A stretch of 22,660 nucleotides of DNA, taken from positions 1-22,660 of IMG/VR virus record IMGVR_UViG_3300044796_000197, one strand, 5' to 3'. The notes beneath the pieces are model-generated. The model worked only from the letters and a program-made list of their open reading frames with translations. It made no database searches and was not told the DNA's origin. How positions within the stretch are numbered: the stretch's first letter is position 1; each line of letters starts with the position of its first letter. The DNA comes from a virus. Below, piece by piece: positions 8,183 through 15,347 of this stretch. The translations under genes and the position numbers were made by a program.

Positions 8183-8701
8183 CTAACCAATGTTTAGCGG
8201 CCGCTGAACAAACACGCGGCGCCACAGCTGCATATTAACGTCAGCAACGCACAAGGTTGGTTCGCCCGGCTTGGGTATAATGTCATATTTGGTAGTAACG
8301 TCAGAATTTATAATCCACGTTCCCATAGTCAAGAAGGTACGCAGTACATAGTAAACGGTGCCTTGTTTGAATTCGTTGGTATTAACAGGGTCTTGACCTT
8401 CAATAATGTTCTGCAGGTGACGCATAGTTGTGGTTCGAATATTGGCACTTCCGACGTCGTCGGCAATGTTTAGTATGAACGTCAGCTGGTAAGTTTCGTG
8501 TACTTCGTCGGTTTGGGTTGGCCCAATGACGGCCTGCCCAGTCATTTTCTGTACTATGCAAACCGGGAAGTCCGGGGCCGGTGGTGGCGTCAAAGGCGTG
8601 GCTTCAAAGTAAGTATTGAATTTGTAGGCTAGGTTAGTCTGCAGCAGTTCAATTAAATGTGTCGTAGTGTCAGGTGCATATTGGCTCTGTTGGTCGTCCA
8701 T
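8183..8701 (-). CDS. Tail terminator protein
   Basis: A 172-residue protein sits between the gpG-like completion protein and the tube genes, the usual place of the tail terminator that caps the tube and joins it to the neck. It starts with a helix (THLIELLQTNLAYKFNTYFE), followed by FPVCIVQKMTG and alternating strands (HETYQLTFILNIADD) and the helix TTTMRHLQNIIEG. This alpha/beta pattern fits lambda gpU/HK97 gp10-neighbour type terminators. It starts directly after the preceding stop (TAAATG). The family is divergent and the identification depends on order, size and secondary structure pattern. Confidence 0.7.
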   Translation of the reverse strand: MDDQQSQYAPDTTTHLIELLQTNLAYKFNTYFEATPLTPPPAPDFPVCIVQKMTGQAVIGPTQTDEVHETYQLTFILNIADDVGSANIRTTTMRHLQNIIEGQDPVNTNEFKQGTVYYVLRTFLTMGTWIINSDVTTKYDIIPKPGEPTLCVADVNMQLWRRVFVQRPLNIG

Positions 8702-9199
8702 TTAAGCCCCCATTGTGCTGTCAATTTTAGCCCGCACGTCGGCTTCAATTACTTGTGTTACTAAACTTTCGACAGCCGCATTAACGCCAAGCATAGGACG
8801 GGCGGGTAAGTTCTTGCCGCGGCCAACACCAGGAACGACGCCGTCGCCTTTTTCACCGGTGCCTAGCTGGTTGTATGCAAAGTACTTAACGTGGTTGGAA
8901 ATAAACAAACTGACAGGGGTAATGTCATTATAAAAACCTTCCTGCATGGCACCGCTGCGCTGCAGTATTCCGCGACCTGGCCACTTTCGTATTTTTTCTT
9001 TTACGGTTGTGTCTTTTAATGCGCGCCAGCTACTGCCTAATGCTTCACCGGAACTGACAAAAACCGTTTCAGAATAATAACGAAGCAGGGCTGTACCCAG
9101 CGAAGTTAGGGCACCCGTAAAGTCGTGCAGACTGTCACCCAAAGCACCAAGTCGTGTTTGGGCGTCGTCTAAACCGGTGACTGTGACAGTTATTTGCAT
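8702..9199 (-). CDS. Virion morphogenesis / tail completion protein (Mu gpG-like)
   Basis: This 165-residue protein resembles the phage virion morphogenesis family (Mu gpG, P2 gpS, Pfam Phage_tail_S type). The visible family pattern is an amphipathic N-terminal region with LGALGDSLHDF, then SSGEALGSSWRALKDTTVKEK, the typical GILQRSGAMQEGF (compare 'L-x-x-S-G-x-L' in the family), SNHVKYFAYNQLGTG, and the late NLPARPMLGVN, equivalent to the conserved 'R-P-F-L-G' block. It likely acts at the head-tail or tail completion step. The start overlaps the connector stop as TAATG with GAGGAA upstream. Confidence 0.88.
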   Translation of the reverse strand: MQITVTVTGLDDAQTRLGALGDSLHDFTGALTSLGTALLRYYSETVFVSSGEALGSSWRALKDTTVKEKIRKWPGRGILQRSGAMQEGFYNDITPVSLFISNHVKYFAYNQLGTGEKGDGVVPGVGRGKNLPARPMLGVNAAVESLVTQVIEADVRAKIDSTMGA

Positions 9200-10170
9200 T
9201 AGTATTCCTCGTGTATTTTGAACTGTGGGCCGTAGTCACCACCTTCAGAAAGGGGTGTAGTGCTGGTTGTCTCGTCTGGCCAGCCGCCAACACCGTGGCC
9301 TTCTTCAACAGTTAGTTCAATAAAGTTAGCGTCTTCAAGTACGACAGTTCGGGTAACTAGGTCGTCCAAACTGGTGTGTTCACCGCCGCCATTACGTGCT
9401 TTGTTGGCCATATCACCACCATCTTTAGCCATTGCCGGGTTAACGCTTTGGTACATTTCGTGCTTCAGTTCACCGGCCGCAATGTTCTTAACAATTTGTA
9501 CTACTATAGGGTTAGTAGGAACCGGCAACGGGAAGTCATAAACCGGCAACAGTGCGCCGTTTAACTCTTTTTCGGCACTGTCGCGAAACTCAGCAATTAT
9601 GTCATTTGTGACGTTGGGCGAAGTAGTGAAGCCGGCCGCACGTCTAATTTGGTCAACACTAACATAGTGGACTACGCCACTTTGGACAGCCACGCTGTCG
9701 CTTAATTGTGTAGTTGCACCTGAACTGGGGTTGTAATAAAGGAACTTATACCATTCACCGGGTACGTTAGCGGTGTCGTTGTATAGTGTAGTAACTTGGC
9801 TACCGTCTATAGCCACTGTTGCTAGCAAGCTAAAGTTAGCGTCAGGTGGTTGTACGCCGTTGGCATAAATGTCTTCGGCACTATAAATTTGAATTTGGCT
9901 ACCGAACAGCATGTAGACTGGGTCATTTTCATTGTGTGGTTGCAAAGTGACACCAGTTAAAGGTAGGGAACTGGCCGCAGATGGTGAAGCTGCAGTTACT
10001 AATTCTGTGCTATTGCCGCCAGGTTGACCAACAAGTACCGGGCCTGCGCCAAAGTCCACAGTATTTTGAATGGGTAAACTACTTGCGCCAGCCGCAATGT
10101 CGACCGTCAAAGGCGACTGCTTTACTACGTTTAGCGACCCAAAGTTTTTGATTTTTAGCGTTTGTGACAT
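9199..10170 (-). CDS. Head-tail connector (gp6/gp36-like adaptor) with N-terminal beta domain
   Basis: This 323-residue protein combines two parts. Residues about 1-155 are strand-rich, with the pattern of a virion beta module (IAAGASSLPIQNTVDFGAG, LTGVTLQPHNENDPVY). Residues about 161-255 are helical and match adaptor proteins of the DUF1320/HK97 gp6 kind: VDQIRRAAGFTTSPNVTND, then EFRDSAEKELNGALLPVYD and IVVQIVKNIAAGELKHEMY, including the conserved early Ile-Arg and the late helix. The C-terminus is acidic and extended. Usual adaptors have about 100-150 residues, so the N-terminal module is an addition. AAGGAG lies five bases before the ATG. It sits upstream of the gpG-like gene, as expected for neck genes. 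Confidence 0.75.
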   Translation of the reverse strand: MSQTLKIKNFGSLNVVKQSPLTVDIAAGASSLPIQNTVDFGAGPVLVGQPGGNSTELVTAASPSAASSLPLTGVTLQPHNENDPVYMLFGSQIQIYSAEDIYANGVQPPDANFSLLATVAIDGSQVTTLYNDTANVPGEWYKFLYYNPSSGATTQLSDSVAVQSGVVHYVSVDQIRRAAGFTTSPNVTNDIIAEFRDSAEKELNGALLPVYDFPLPVPTNPIVVQIVKNIAAGELKHEMYQSVNPAMAKDGGDMANKARNGGGEHTSLDDLVTRTVVLEDANFIELTVEEGHGVGGWPDETTSTTPLSEGGDYGPQFKIHEEY

Positions 10171-10202
10171 GGTTACTCCTTATATTATCATAGTGCTTTA
10201 GC

Positions 10203-10817
10203 TTACCGTAGGTACAATAGCCCGTCGTTTTCGTCTAAGAAAATTGGCTGACTTGGTGCTTGACCAATAATGCGTGACGTGGTTGTTTGCATAGCTCCCA
10301 ACATTCGTTGAATAGCACTGGTGGTAGACTGCAGCGCAGTCACATTATTTTGAATACGGCTTAGGGTTCCGTTCGTCTGGGTAGCGCCCCCAGTTATTCT
10401 TGACTTAGTTGGCTGGGTGGCAGTTAAACCAATGTCACTAATACGTGACTTGGTGGTCGTCGTTCGGGTATTGTTAATCTGAATTCGTGACTTGGTGGGT
10501 TGGGCAGTAGTGTAGCTATTTTGAATTCTACTTTTAGTGCCACTAGTTTGGGTTAAGTTTGGGTTCTGAATTCGTGACTTCGTTGGTTGCGTCGCTGTTT
10601 TGCTGCTTGTGACCCTGGACTTGGTAAGTTGGGTAGCGGTTTCGCTATTTTGTATACGTGACTTGGTGGGTTGTGTGGCACTTTCACCAGCGTTAGTTAT
10701 TCGGCTTTTAGTAACCTGGGTGTGTGTATAGCTATTTTGAATACGGCTTAGGGTTGTCTGCGTGGCAGTATTATTTTGGGTTTCGGGAATTAGTATTGTT
10801 AGCGTTTCACCGTACAT
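10203..10817 (-). CDS. TQ-x-T-K-S-R-I tandem repeat protein, long paralogue
   Basis: This 204-residue protein is made almost wholly of 12 tandem units of 12-15 residues after an N-terminal MYGETLTILIPETQNNT. The consensus unit is A-T-Q-P-T-K-S-R-I-Q-N-S-x-T; Ser-Arg-Ile/Val is the most constant part. The last two units are degenerate, and the C-terminus (QPIFLDENDGLLYLR) is a non-repeat cap. There is no signal peptide and no Cys. The regular length and alternating polar/hydrophobic pattern suggest a beta-solenoid or fibrous spike, but this is inference. The units use different synonymous codons, so selection acts on protein. It is translationally coupled (GGAG and TAATG) to the shorter paralogue upstream. 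No family assignment is made. Confidence 0.85.
   Translation of the reverse strand: MYGETLTILIPETQNNTATQTTLSRIQNSYTHTQVTKSRITNAGESATQPTKSRIQNSETATQLTKSRVTSSKTATQPTKSRIQNPNLTQTSGTKSRIQNSYTTAQPTKSRIQINNTRTTTTKSRISDIGLTATQPTKSRITGGATQTNGTLSRIQNNVTALQSTTSAIQRMLGAMQTTTSRIIGQAPSQPIFLDENDGLLYLR
10203..10817 (-). repeat. Twelve tandem coding repeats of about 42 bases
   Basis: The repeat units of the long paralogue are visible in DNA as a recurring block, for example CGTGACTTGGTGGGTTG (plus strand) near 10485 and 10655, with many synonymous variants elsewhere (ATACGTGAC, CTTGACTTAG, CTGGACTTGG). Units are in frame and 36-45 bases long. They are degenerate and contain no unique spacers, so this is not a CRISPR array. 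Confidence 0.85.
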
Positions 10818-11176
10818 TAGTACAACTCCAATTCATTGGTTTCGTTGTCTAGGTAAAGCGGCGTAGTTTGGGTTTGCTGCGCATTGCCCTGGGCCATATA
10901 AGCACCGCCCATATACGAACCGGCAAGTACACCGTTTTCTGGTTCTTCGACCGTAAAGAATAGTAGTATTCGTGAAGTGGTGCCTTGAATGGCTATCAAC
11001 CCGGCATTTTGAATTCGCGACCGGGTAGTGCCTTGCGGCTGCGTGTGGTTGTCGGTTACATAACTTTTGGTGGTCTGGGTGGTTGAAGCAAAGTTTTGTA
11101 TGGCAGACTGAACAGGCTGCGTCGCAGTGACGTTATGTATCCCAGGGATAACGATTGTAAGTGTTTCGCCATACAT
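10817..11176 (-). CDS. TQ-SRI repeat protein, short paralogue
   Basis: This 119-residue protein shares the start MYGETLTI-IP with the next gene and carries four degenerate repeat units of the same kind (ATQPVQSAIQN, TQTTKSYVTDNH, TQPQGTTRSRIQN, AIQGTTSRI) over residues about 17-70. The C-terminal 50 residues differ: FTVEEPENGVLAGSYMGGAY, a Gln-rich spacer and PLYLDNETNELELY. That ending resembles the PIFLDENDGLLYLR cap of the long paralogue, so both proteins have the same three-part plan: leader, repeats, cap. The pair most likely arose by duplication followed by expansion of the repeats in the downstream copy. Function is unknown; context suggests a virion component. The ribosome binding site is weak. 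Confidence 0.78.
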   Translation of the reverse strand: MYGETLTIVIPGIHNVTATQPVQSAIQNFASTTQTTKSYVTDNHTQPQGTTRSRIQNAGLIAIQGTTSRILLFFTVEEPENGVLAGSYMGGAYMAQGNAQQTQTTPLYLDNETNELELY

Positions 11177-11193
11177 TTCATTTTTGCTTTACT

Positions 11194-11541
11194 CTAAACG
11201 TATTGCAGTACCTTCCAGGGGAAGTTACGACCTGTTCCGTATGTTTGTTTAATGGTGAACGAAAGCGAAGTTGCCCCAGTCAAGTCGTTACCAATAGGCA
11301 CGCTGACTTTAATAAGGTCATCTGTCAATTGCGCGCCATAAAATTGCTGGAAAAAGGCTACACGTTTTGTGCCGCCACTTAAAACGGTTTGGTAAGCGCG
11401 AAGCTCCAAAACGTCGCCGGCTGCCATGTTTACTGTGTCGACATGAAAGCTGTAAACGCCCGTGGCGCTGACGTCGCAAACGTCGCTTTCTGTACCTATG
11501 ACGGCCGACAATGTACCGTCGTTATATGCTGAAACTGCCAT
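11194..11541 (-). CDS. Conserved small virion-associated protein
   Basis: This 115-residue protein has the pattern of a small beta-sandwich found in many phage structural modules: MAVSAYNDGTLSAVIGTE, GVYSFHVDTVNMAAGDVLEL, then AFFQQFYGAQLTDDLIKVSV, SLSFTIKQTYGTGRNFPWKV. I recall similar proteins in metagenomic phages next to virion glycosidases, but cannot name a function. AAGGAG is nine bases upstream, and the ATG overlaps the preceding stop as TAATG. It follows the paralogue pair and probably belongs to the same virion sub-assembly. No catalytic motif is visible. Confidence 0.78.
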   Translation of the reverse strand: MAVSAYNDGTLSAVIGTESDVCDVSATGVYSFHVDTVNMAAGDVLELRAYQTVLSGGTKRVAFFQQFYGAQLTDDLIKVSVPIGNDLTGATSLSFTIKQTYGTGRNFPWKVLQYV

Positions 11542-12083
11542 TATATTACACTCCTTGTTGTTAATCCGACTATTGGAATATAGTCGCTTGTTGCTGTTGC
11601 TAAAGTCGCTGACGCTGGCAGTGGGTACGCCGTTGCCATTTGTGCTAGACCGGTCATTTTATCGTATGAAAGTGTACCGGTCGAACCTCTGTAAAGCGTT
11701 GCGGACGTGCTACTTTCGGCCACCGCAAAGTAATATGTGCCTGGCGATAGCTCTAGCCCGGTTACAGAAAATGACTGAATTGCCGAAGTGCCACTTTGCG
11801 CTGTGCCGCCGTTTGACCAAAGTTTCGTTCCGCCTAAACTGTATATTCCGACGTCTATATTGCCGGCTGCAGTCGCACCGTTAATTACGAACATTGAAAG
11901 CGGCTTAATATTCGTAAAGACTGCGAAGGGTAGAAATATTGCACGGTTAGCACTTGGAAACACTAGCGAGCTAATACCGCTACCAAACTGCTCGTTGTCT
12001 ATGTCTTCTAGGAAGTTACCTAAACATTCGGCTGACAGGGTGTGAATGGTTACTAATGGTTGAAGTTGGTTACGTGGCCACAT
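11541..12083 (-). CDS. Lectin-like beta-sandwich protein, paralogue 2 of a tandem pair
   Basis: This 180-residue protein aligns along its full length with the gene immediately upstream. Shared blocks include the N-terminal L-V-T/L-x-x-T-x-S-x-x-x-L-G region, AIF-PF, the GN-D-GIY block, then STAQ/GTAQ followed by the identical SGTSAIQSFSV, G-YY-A-A, and an ending of A-Q-M-A-x-A-x-x-L-P then IP-x-G-x-T-x-R-S-x-I. The fold looks like a beta jelly-roll of the kind in sugar-binding and virion decoration proteins. It starts at a TAATG overlap with AGGAGC nine bases upstream. A role in binding host polysaccharide next to the glycosidase is plausible, not shown. Confidence 0.82.
   Translation of the reverse strand: MWPRNQLQPLVTIHTLSAECLGNFLEDIDNEQFGSGISSLVFPSANRAIFLPFAVFTNIKPLSMFVINGATAAGNIDVGIYSLGGTKLWSNGGTAQSGTSAIQSFSVTGLELSPGTYYFAVAESSTSATLYRGSTGTLSYDKMTGLAQMATAYPLPASATLATATSDYIPIVGLTTRSVI
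11776..11806 (-). repeat. 31-base exact direct repeat, copy in paralogue 2
   Basis: This block is identical to 12318-12348 and codes for the SGTSAIQSF core shared by the two paralogues. It shows either recent duplication, gene conversion or very strong local constraint, because flanking codons differ much more. Confidence 0.9.
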
Positions 12084-12619
12084 TATATAAAGCTCCTATT
12101 CGTTGCCCCAATAAGGGGTATTAAAGTATTCGCAACACTGGCAAAGGTTACGGTCGAAGGTAGAGCAAAAGCTGAAGCCATTTGTGCCATACCCATAACT
12201 TGTAAGAATGGTGCAATGGTTGGCGACTGTGCAAACACAGTTGAAGTCGTATTGTCAAAAGCAAGTGCTAGGTAATACAAGCCGCTGTCAAGTTCTACTT
12301 GGGTGACGCTAAAACTTTGAATTGCCGAAGTGCCACTTTGCGCTGTGCTACCAGCAGAAGTTAGTTTTATGCCGTCCTGGGTGTAAATACCCATGTCGAC
12401 GTTGCCGCTAACAACAGTGCCGTTCATAAGGAACAGTGTGTTGTACTGCGTTTTCTTGGTAATTCGAAATGGCACGAATATAGCTAGGCTCCCTGTTGGC
12501 CACGCTGTGCTTGCCAAACCACCGGCTTTAGTTATTATTGAACCCAAACTAGCTTGGCTAAAAGTATTTAAGTGTACTAGGGGGTCGGGGAATAAACTGC
12601 GTGTTGGATAATCGCTCAT
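12083..12619 (-). CDS. Lectin-like beta-sandwich protein, paralogue 1 of a tandem pair
   Basis: I choose the ATG at 12619 (MSDYPTR, 178 residues), not the one six bases earlier at 12625. AAAGGA lies only two bases before the first ATG but eight before the second, and the second makes an ATGA overlap with the glycosidase stop TGA. The protein has a jelly-roll-like pattern: AIFVPFRITKKTQYNTLFLM, SGNVDMGIYTQDG, SGTSAIQSFSVTQVELDSG, YYLALAFDNTTSTVF. It is homologous to the next gene over its entire length. A 31-base stretch is identical in both copies (12318-12348 and 11776-11806). Probable virion surface or receptor-binding component, translated together with the glycosidase. Confidence 0.82.
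   Translation of the reverse strand: MSDYPTRSLFPDPLVHLNTFSQASLGSIITKAGGLASTAWPTGSLAIFVPFRITKKTQYNTLFLMNGTVVSGNVDMGIYTQDGIKLTSAGSTAQSGTSAIQSFSVTQVELDSGLYYLALAFDNTTSTVFAQSPTIAPFLQVMGMAQMASAFALPSTVTFASVANTLIPLIGATNRSFI
12318..12348 (-). repeat. 31-base exact direct repeat, copy in paralogue 1
   Basis: Partner of 11776-11806, about 540 bases apart, in the same reading frame and orientation within the tandem paralogue pair. Confidence 0.9.
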
Positions 12620-14166
12620 GTCCATAATCCTTTCATTGTATTAACTACTGTTCTAGCTGTTGGCGGTGCTTGGAACGGATTAAATGGGCAGTACGTCCAC
12701 CAACCCCAGTATTGTTCGTTCCCAAATTGGTCATTCGGCATATAGAAGTTGTCACTATTAGCGACGTTGCCAGAAGTACCCTGTGTCACACCGTCGTTGC
12801 TGCCGGTCGTTCCACCACCGCCGCCGGTTTTCCACCATTCGTCAAAGGCTTCAAAGTAAATTAGGCCGGCACAACGTGTTGGGTCAAAGGTCTCCCAAAG
12901 ACTACCACAGGCACTGGCTTGGGTTGCAAGGTCTAGCGCACTGGTTGTCTGATCCCAAGCGTCGACGCCAGTTTCAGTAATAATAAGTGGCTTGTTGTTG
13001 GTTGGGTTCCAGCTAGCAAAATAGTTTGGTGTACCTTCTATTGGGTCATTCCAGCCGCTACCAAGGTAGCTATTGGCACCGTGAAAGTCGAAGTTATTTA
13101 ACGTGCCGGCGTCTTCAACGGCAACAATACTGGCCATGTTCGGTATGTTTATGCCGGAACTAATGCCGACAATGTGGTTAGTGTCGCGTGACTTTATTGC
13201 GCCGGCCACACTATTAGCATAAGTCCACCACTTAGCAAGTGTCATACCGTAAGACGCAATGTTACCACTGTCGTTTGTTTCGTTACCGAATAAGTAGCCC
13301 ATTACTGCCGGGTGGTCGCCAAGCAAATCTACTACAGTAAGCATAGCTGTAGCTTGTTCGTTCTGGTACCATTCCGTTAATTGACTAGTGTTGTACGAAG
13401 AATAGAAATTGACATATATATCAATCATTGCATAAATACCATTGGCATAAAAGATATCCAGGGCTTTACGCCACTGCGCTATGTTGGCTTGACCCATAAC
13501 CCCCTGGGTCGCATTGCCAGGCGAGTAAGTGAAGTAACAGCGAATAGTATTGCCCCCCATGTTGTTTTTACCGAACTGTTCAGCGAACCATTGTACCTGT
13601 GAAAGGTTAGACATTGAGTCGTAAGTCAGGCCGGTGCTAGGGTTATAGCCTGGCGGTGTTGGCCCATAGTTTATGCCTTTTATGGTGAAGTCTTCCCAGG
13701 TTGTCGTGTTTGGTGCTAGGTACTGCAGTGAAAAGCTATCAGTGCCAAAAGTACCGTTGAAGCGCCACTGCGTAGGTGTTAAGCCGCCTATAACGTTCGA
13801 ACCTTGGTTTAGGGCGGCAGTGTTGCCAGTGACTGCATTTTCTATGTCAAACAAGTTCTTGGCAGTTACACCAGCTGCAATTTGGTCGCCAACGGTTATG
13901 GTACGAACGTTGCTGTTTTCCTGGGTGCGTTCTATTGTCCAGGTGTCGTTAGCTGTACCGGCGCCAATAGACACGCCAGTAACCCTAACTATTTCACAGT
14001 TATAAACACTGCTTTGTTGGTTTCTAGGCCACACCCAAGCATTGAATGGCGGTGTAGGGAATAGTTGCGACGTGCCGTTAGGAACTTCCCAGCTAGTGCC
14101 GGTCGTAGCCGGGCTCGGTGCCAATGCTATGGACGTATAACAAAGGTTAGCGTGGTCGTCAAACAT
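12616..14166 (-). CDS. Virion-associated glycoside hydrolase, clan GH-A type
   Basis: I choose the ATG at 14166 (516 residues): it has GGAG eight bases upstream and a TAATG overlap with the preceding stop, while the ATG three codons earlier lacks both. Residues 1-110 resemble the N-terminal module of phage virion proteins (FDDHANLCYTSIALAPSPAT, then CEIVRVTGVS, TIERTQENSN, AAGVTAKNLFDIE). Residues about 130-490 look like a TIM-barrel hydrolase: FTIKGINYGP, the helix-strand GGNTIRCYF, IYAMIDIYVNFY, then YLFGNETND with probable acid/base Glu296, and PLIITETGVDAW with probable nucleophile Glu398, then LIYFEAFDEWW. The Asn-Glu pair and second strand-end Glu are clan GH-A hallmarks (GH2, GH5, GH72 and others). 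It probably degrades host capsule or cell-wall glycan. The exact family is not decided, and virion location is inferred. Confidence 0.88.
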   Translation of the reverse strand: MFDDHANLCYTSIALAPSPATTGTSWEVPNGTSQLFPTPPFNAWVWPRNQQSSVYNCEIVRVTGVSIGAGTANDTWTIERTQENSNVRTITVGDQIAAGVTAKNLFDIENAVTGNTAALNQGSNVIGGLTPTQWRFNGTFGTDSFSLQYLAPNTTTWEDFTIKGINYGPTPPGYNPSTGLTYDSMSNLSQVQWFAEQFGKNNMGGNTIRCYFTYSPGNATQGVMGQANIAQWRKALDIFYANGIYAMIDIYVNFYSSYNTSQLTEWYQNEQATAMLTVVDLLGDHPAVMGYLFGNETNDSGNIASYGMTLAKWWTYANSVAGAIKSRDTNHIVGISSGINIPNMASIVAVEDAGTLNNFDFHGANSYLGSGWNDPIEGTPNYFASWNPTNNKPLIITETGVDAWDQTTSALDLATQASACGSLWETFDPTRCAGLIYFEAFDEWWKTGGGGGTTGSNDGVTQGTSGNVANSDNFYMPNDQFGNEQYWGWWTYCPFNPFQAPPTARTVVNTMKGLWT

Positions 14167-14564
14167 TATATGCACTCCATAACGTACTGCTGCTTCTGGC
14201 CGTTGTCGTCAGTGTATTCGTAGCCAAAGCCAAAAGTACGTTTATGAGTAACTAGGGCGCCTATTTCGTTCGTTCCTGAATTATAGGCATGTGTTCGTTC
14301 GTTCTTAATGTAATAAATTGGTTTGGCATTAGCTGGTACTTCTGCCCAGTTGACGTCGTAGCGGGCAAACGTGCCGTCTGCATTAGCTTCTTGGCATACT
14401 AAAGAAAACGTCAACATTTTGCCGTGTTCGTTACTTTCCAAGTGTGCTTTTATGTCGTGAAAGGCATTGCGGCTAGCGTCTTTAATACTTACGTCGTCTT
14501 GACCGCTGACGTACTTGTGACCGTCTTCGTAAGTTGCTTCTAAACTGTATTTTAGTTGAGACAT
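14166..14564 (-). CDS. Hypothetical protein upstream of the virion glycosidase
   Basis: This 132-residue protein has an N-terminal part (SLEATYEDGHKYVSGQDDVS, then SRNAFHDIKAHLESNEHGKM) of strand-helix character and a C-terminal part of strands (AKPIYYIKNERTHAY, THKRTFGFGYEYTDDNG). I recognise no family. It has no signal peptide or membrane segment and is more charged than its beta-rich neighbours, including several His and Glu. AAAGGC precedes the ATG by six bases, and its stop overlaps the glycosidase start. Because it is coupled to the hydrolase it may help its folding or incorporation, which is only a guess. Confidence 0.72.
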   Translation of the reverse strand: MSQLKYSLEATYEDGHKYVSGQDDVSIKDASRNAFHDIKAHLESNEHGKMLTFSLVCQEANADGTFARYDVNWAEVPANAKPIYYIKNERTHAYNSGTNEIGALVTHKRTFGFGYEYTDDNGQKQQYVMECI

Positions 14565-14611
14565 TGGATTGCCTTTCTGCGCATTGTATTGCGCCCCTAA
14601 CGGTTAATTAC

Positions 14612-15103
14612 CTAGTTCTCCGTCCAGTAGTAGGTAATAGTTTCCTGGGTGGTGTCGCCAGGCGCACATGAACTTAAAGTTTGTGCTTGCAGTCGAAGTG
14701 CATTGACATAAATAGTGCCGCCGGTCGTGTATGTCGAAGTTCCGGTACCAAAAGGCGTAGTGCTGTTATTGAAGTTAGCAGAAATGCCGGAAGTACTCAT
14801 AGCGCTGTCACCACTTGCAGTGGTAGCAGGTGTAGTAAAGCTAGTTACTACTGAACCAACAATGCTGTAGCCGCTTTCTGGGTTGTTGGCTGAAATTTTA
14901 TAACCTGCTGCGCTCAAACTGTCGTAAGTCCCGGTGTGAACAGCAGCTTGGTATTTGGTCATGCTATTATTGCCAGCAACGATAGGGCTCGAGCCGTAAG
15001 CCGTTGTGCTGTCATCAATGGCCTTTAGGTTCATTTCGCTACGGGAAGCTGTAGCTGTAGCCCCAGCACCATTATATTCGGTGAATGTTACTGAACTAGC
15101 CAT
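14612..15103 (-). CDS. Conserved beta-rich virion protein
   Basis: This 163-residue protein begins MASSVTFTEYNGAGATATAS, a start I recognise from structural-module proteins of several phages, and continues with Ser/Thr/Gly-rich strands (AVHTGTYDSLSAAGYKISAN, YTTGGTIYVNALRLQ) ending in ETITYYWTEN. The pattern suggests a jelly-roll or Ig-like surface protein. A strong GGAGG lies ten bases upstream, and the start overlaps the end of the 81-residue gene by eight bases. It lies in the accessory block after the capsid gene and is a likely decoration or fibre protein. Precise role unknown. Confidence 0.75.
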   Translation of the reverse strand: MASSVTFTEYNGAGATATASRSEMNLKAIDDSTTAYGSSPIVAGNNSMTKYQAAVHTGTYDSLSAAGYKISANNPESGYSIVGSVVTSFTTPATTASGDSAMSTSGISANFNNSTTPFGTGTSTYTTGGTIYVNALRLQAQTLSSCAPGDTTQETITYYWTEN

Positions 15104-15341
15104 TGTTTTGTGCCTCCTGCTCTACTGGTACTTTATGGAAGCCAACACTGTTACCTTCTTCGTCTTTTTCAACTACTACCTGTTCGAAGTGTTCAATAAC
15201 GTTGCGTACCTGCTCTTGTGGGTGGTCGCGCTTTTCAACAGTGCCGTCTTTAACGCCGCCAGTCGGGTCAAATTTTTGGGCTGCTGCCGGCTGAACATTG
15301 GTAGCCGTTATGTTTGGTGGTGTTGTTTCTTGGTTTTCCAT
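15096..15341 (-). CDS. Small charged hypothetical protein
   Basis: This 81-residue protein is polar and probably mostly disordered. Residues 1-25 are Thr/Pro/Ala/Gln-rich, followed by a helix-like stretch (HPQEQVRNVIEHFEQVVVEK) and a Glu/Gln-rich end. It is acidic, without Cys, signal peptide or membrane segment. It overlaps the next gene by eight bases and follows the previous one closely, which supports it being real. It may be an assembly factor or linker. No family recognised. Confidence 0.65.
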   Translation of the reverse strand: MENQETTPPNITATNVQPAAAQKFDPTGGVKDGTVEKRDHPQEQVRNVIEHFEQVVVEKDEEGNSVGFHKVPVEQEAQNNG

Positions 15342-15347
15342 ATTGTT

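Noticed and set aside
10203-10817. Possible CRISPR array because of about 40-base periodicity
   Set aside because: Units are degenerate, contiguous, in frame and protein-coding; there are no constant repeats alternating with unique spacers and no cas gene.
12620-12625. Start of paralogue 1 at 12625
   Set aside because: AAAGGA is only two bases before that ATG; the ATG at 12619 has proper spacing and an ATGA overlap.
14167-14175. Start of the glycosidase at 14175
   Set aside because: It lacks a properly spaced ribosome binding site; the ATG at 14166 has GGAG eight bases upstream and the TAATG overlap used elsewhere.
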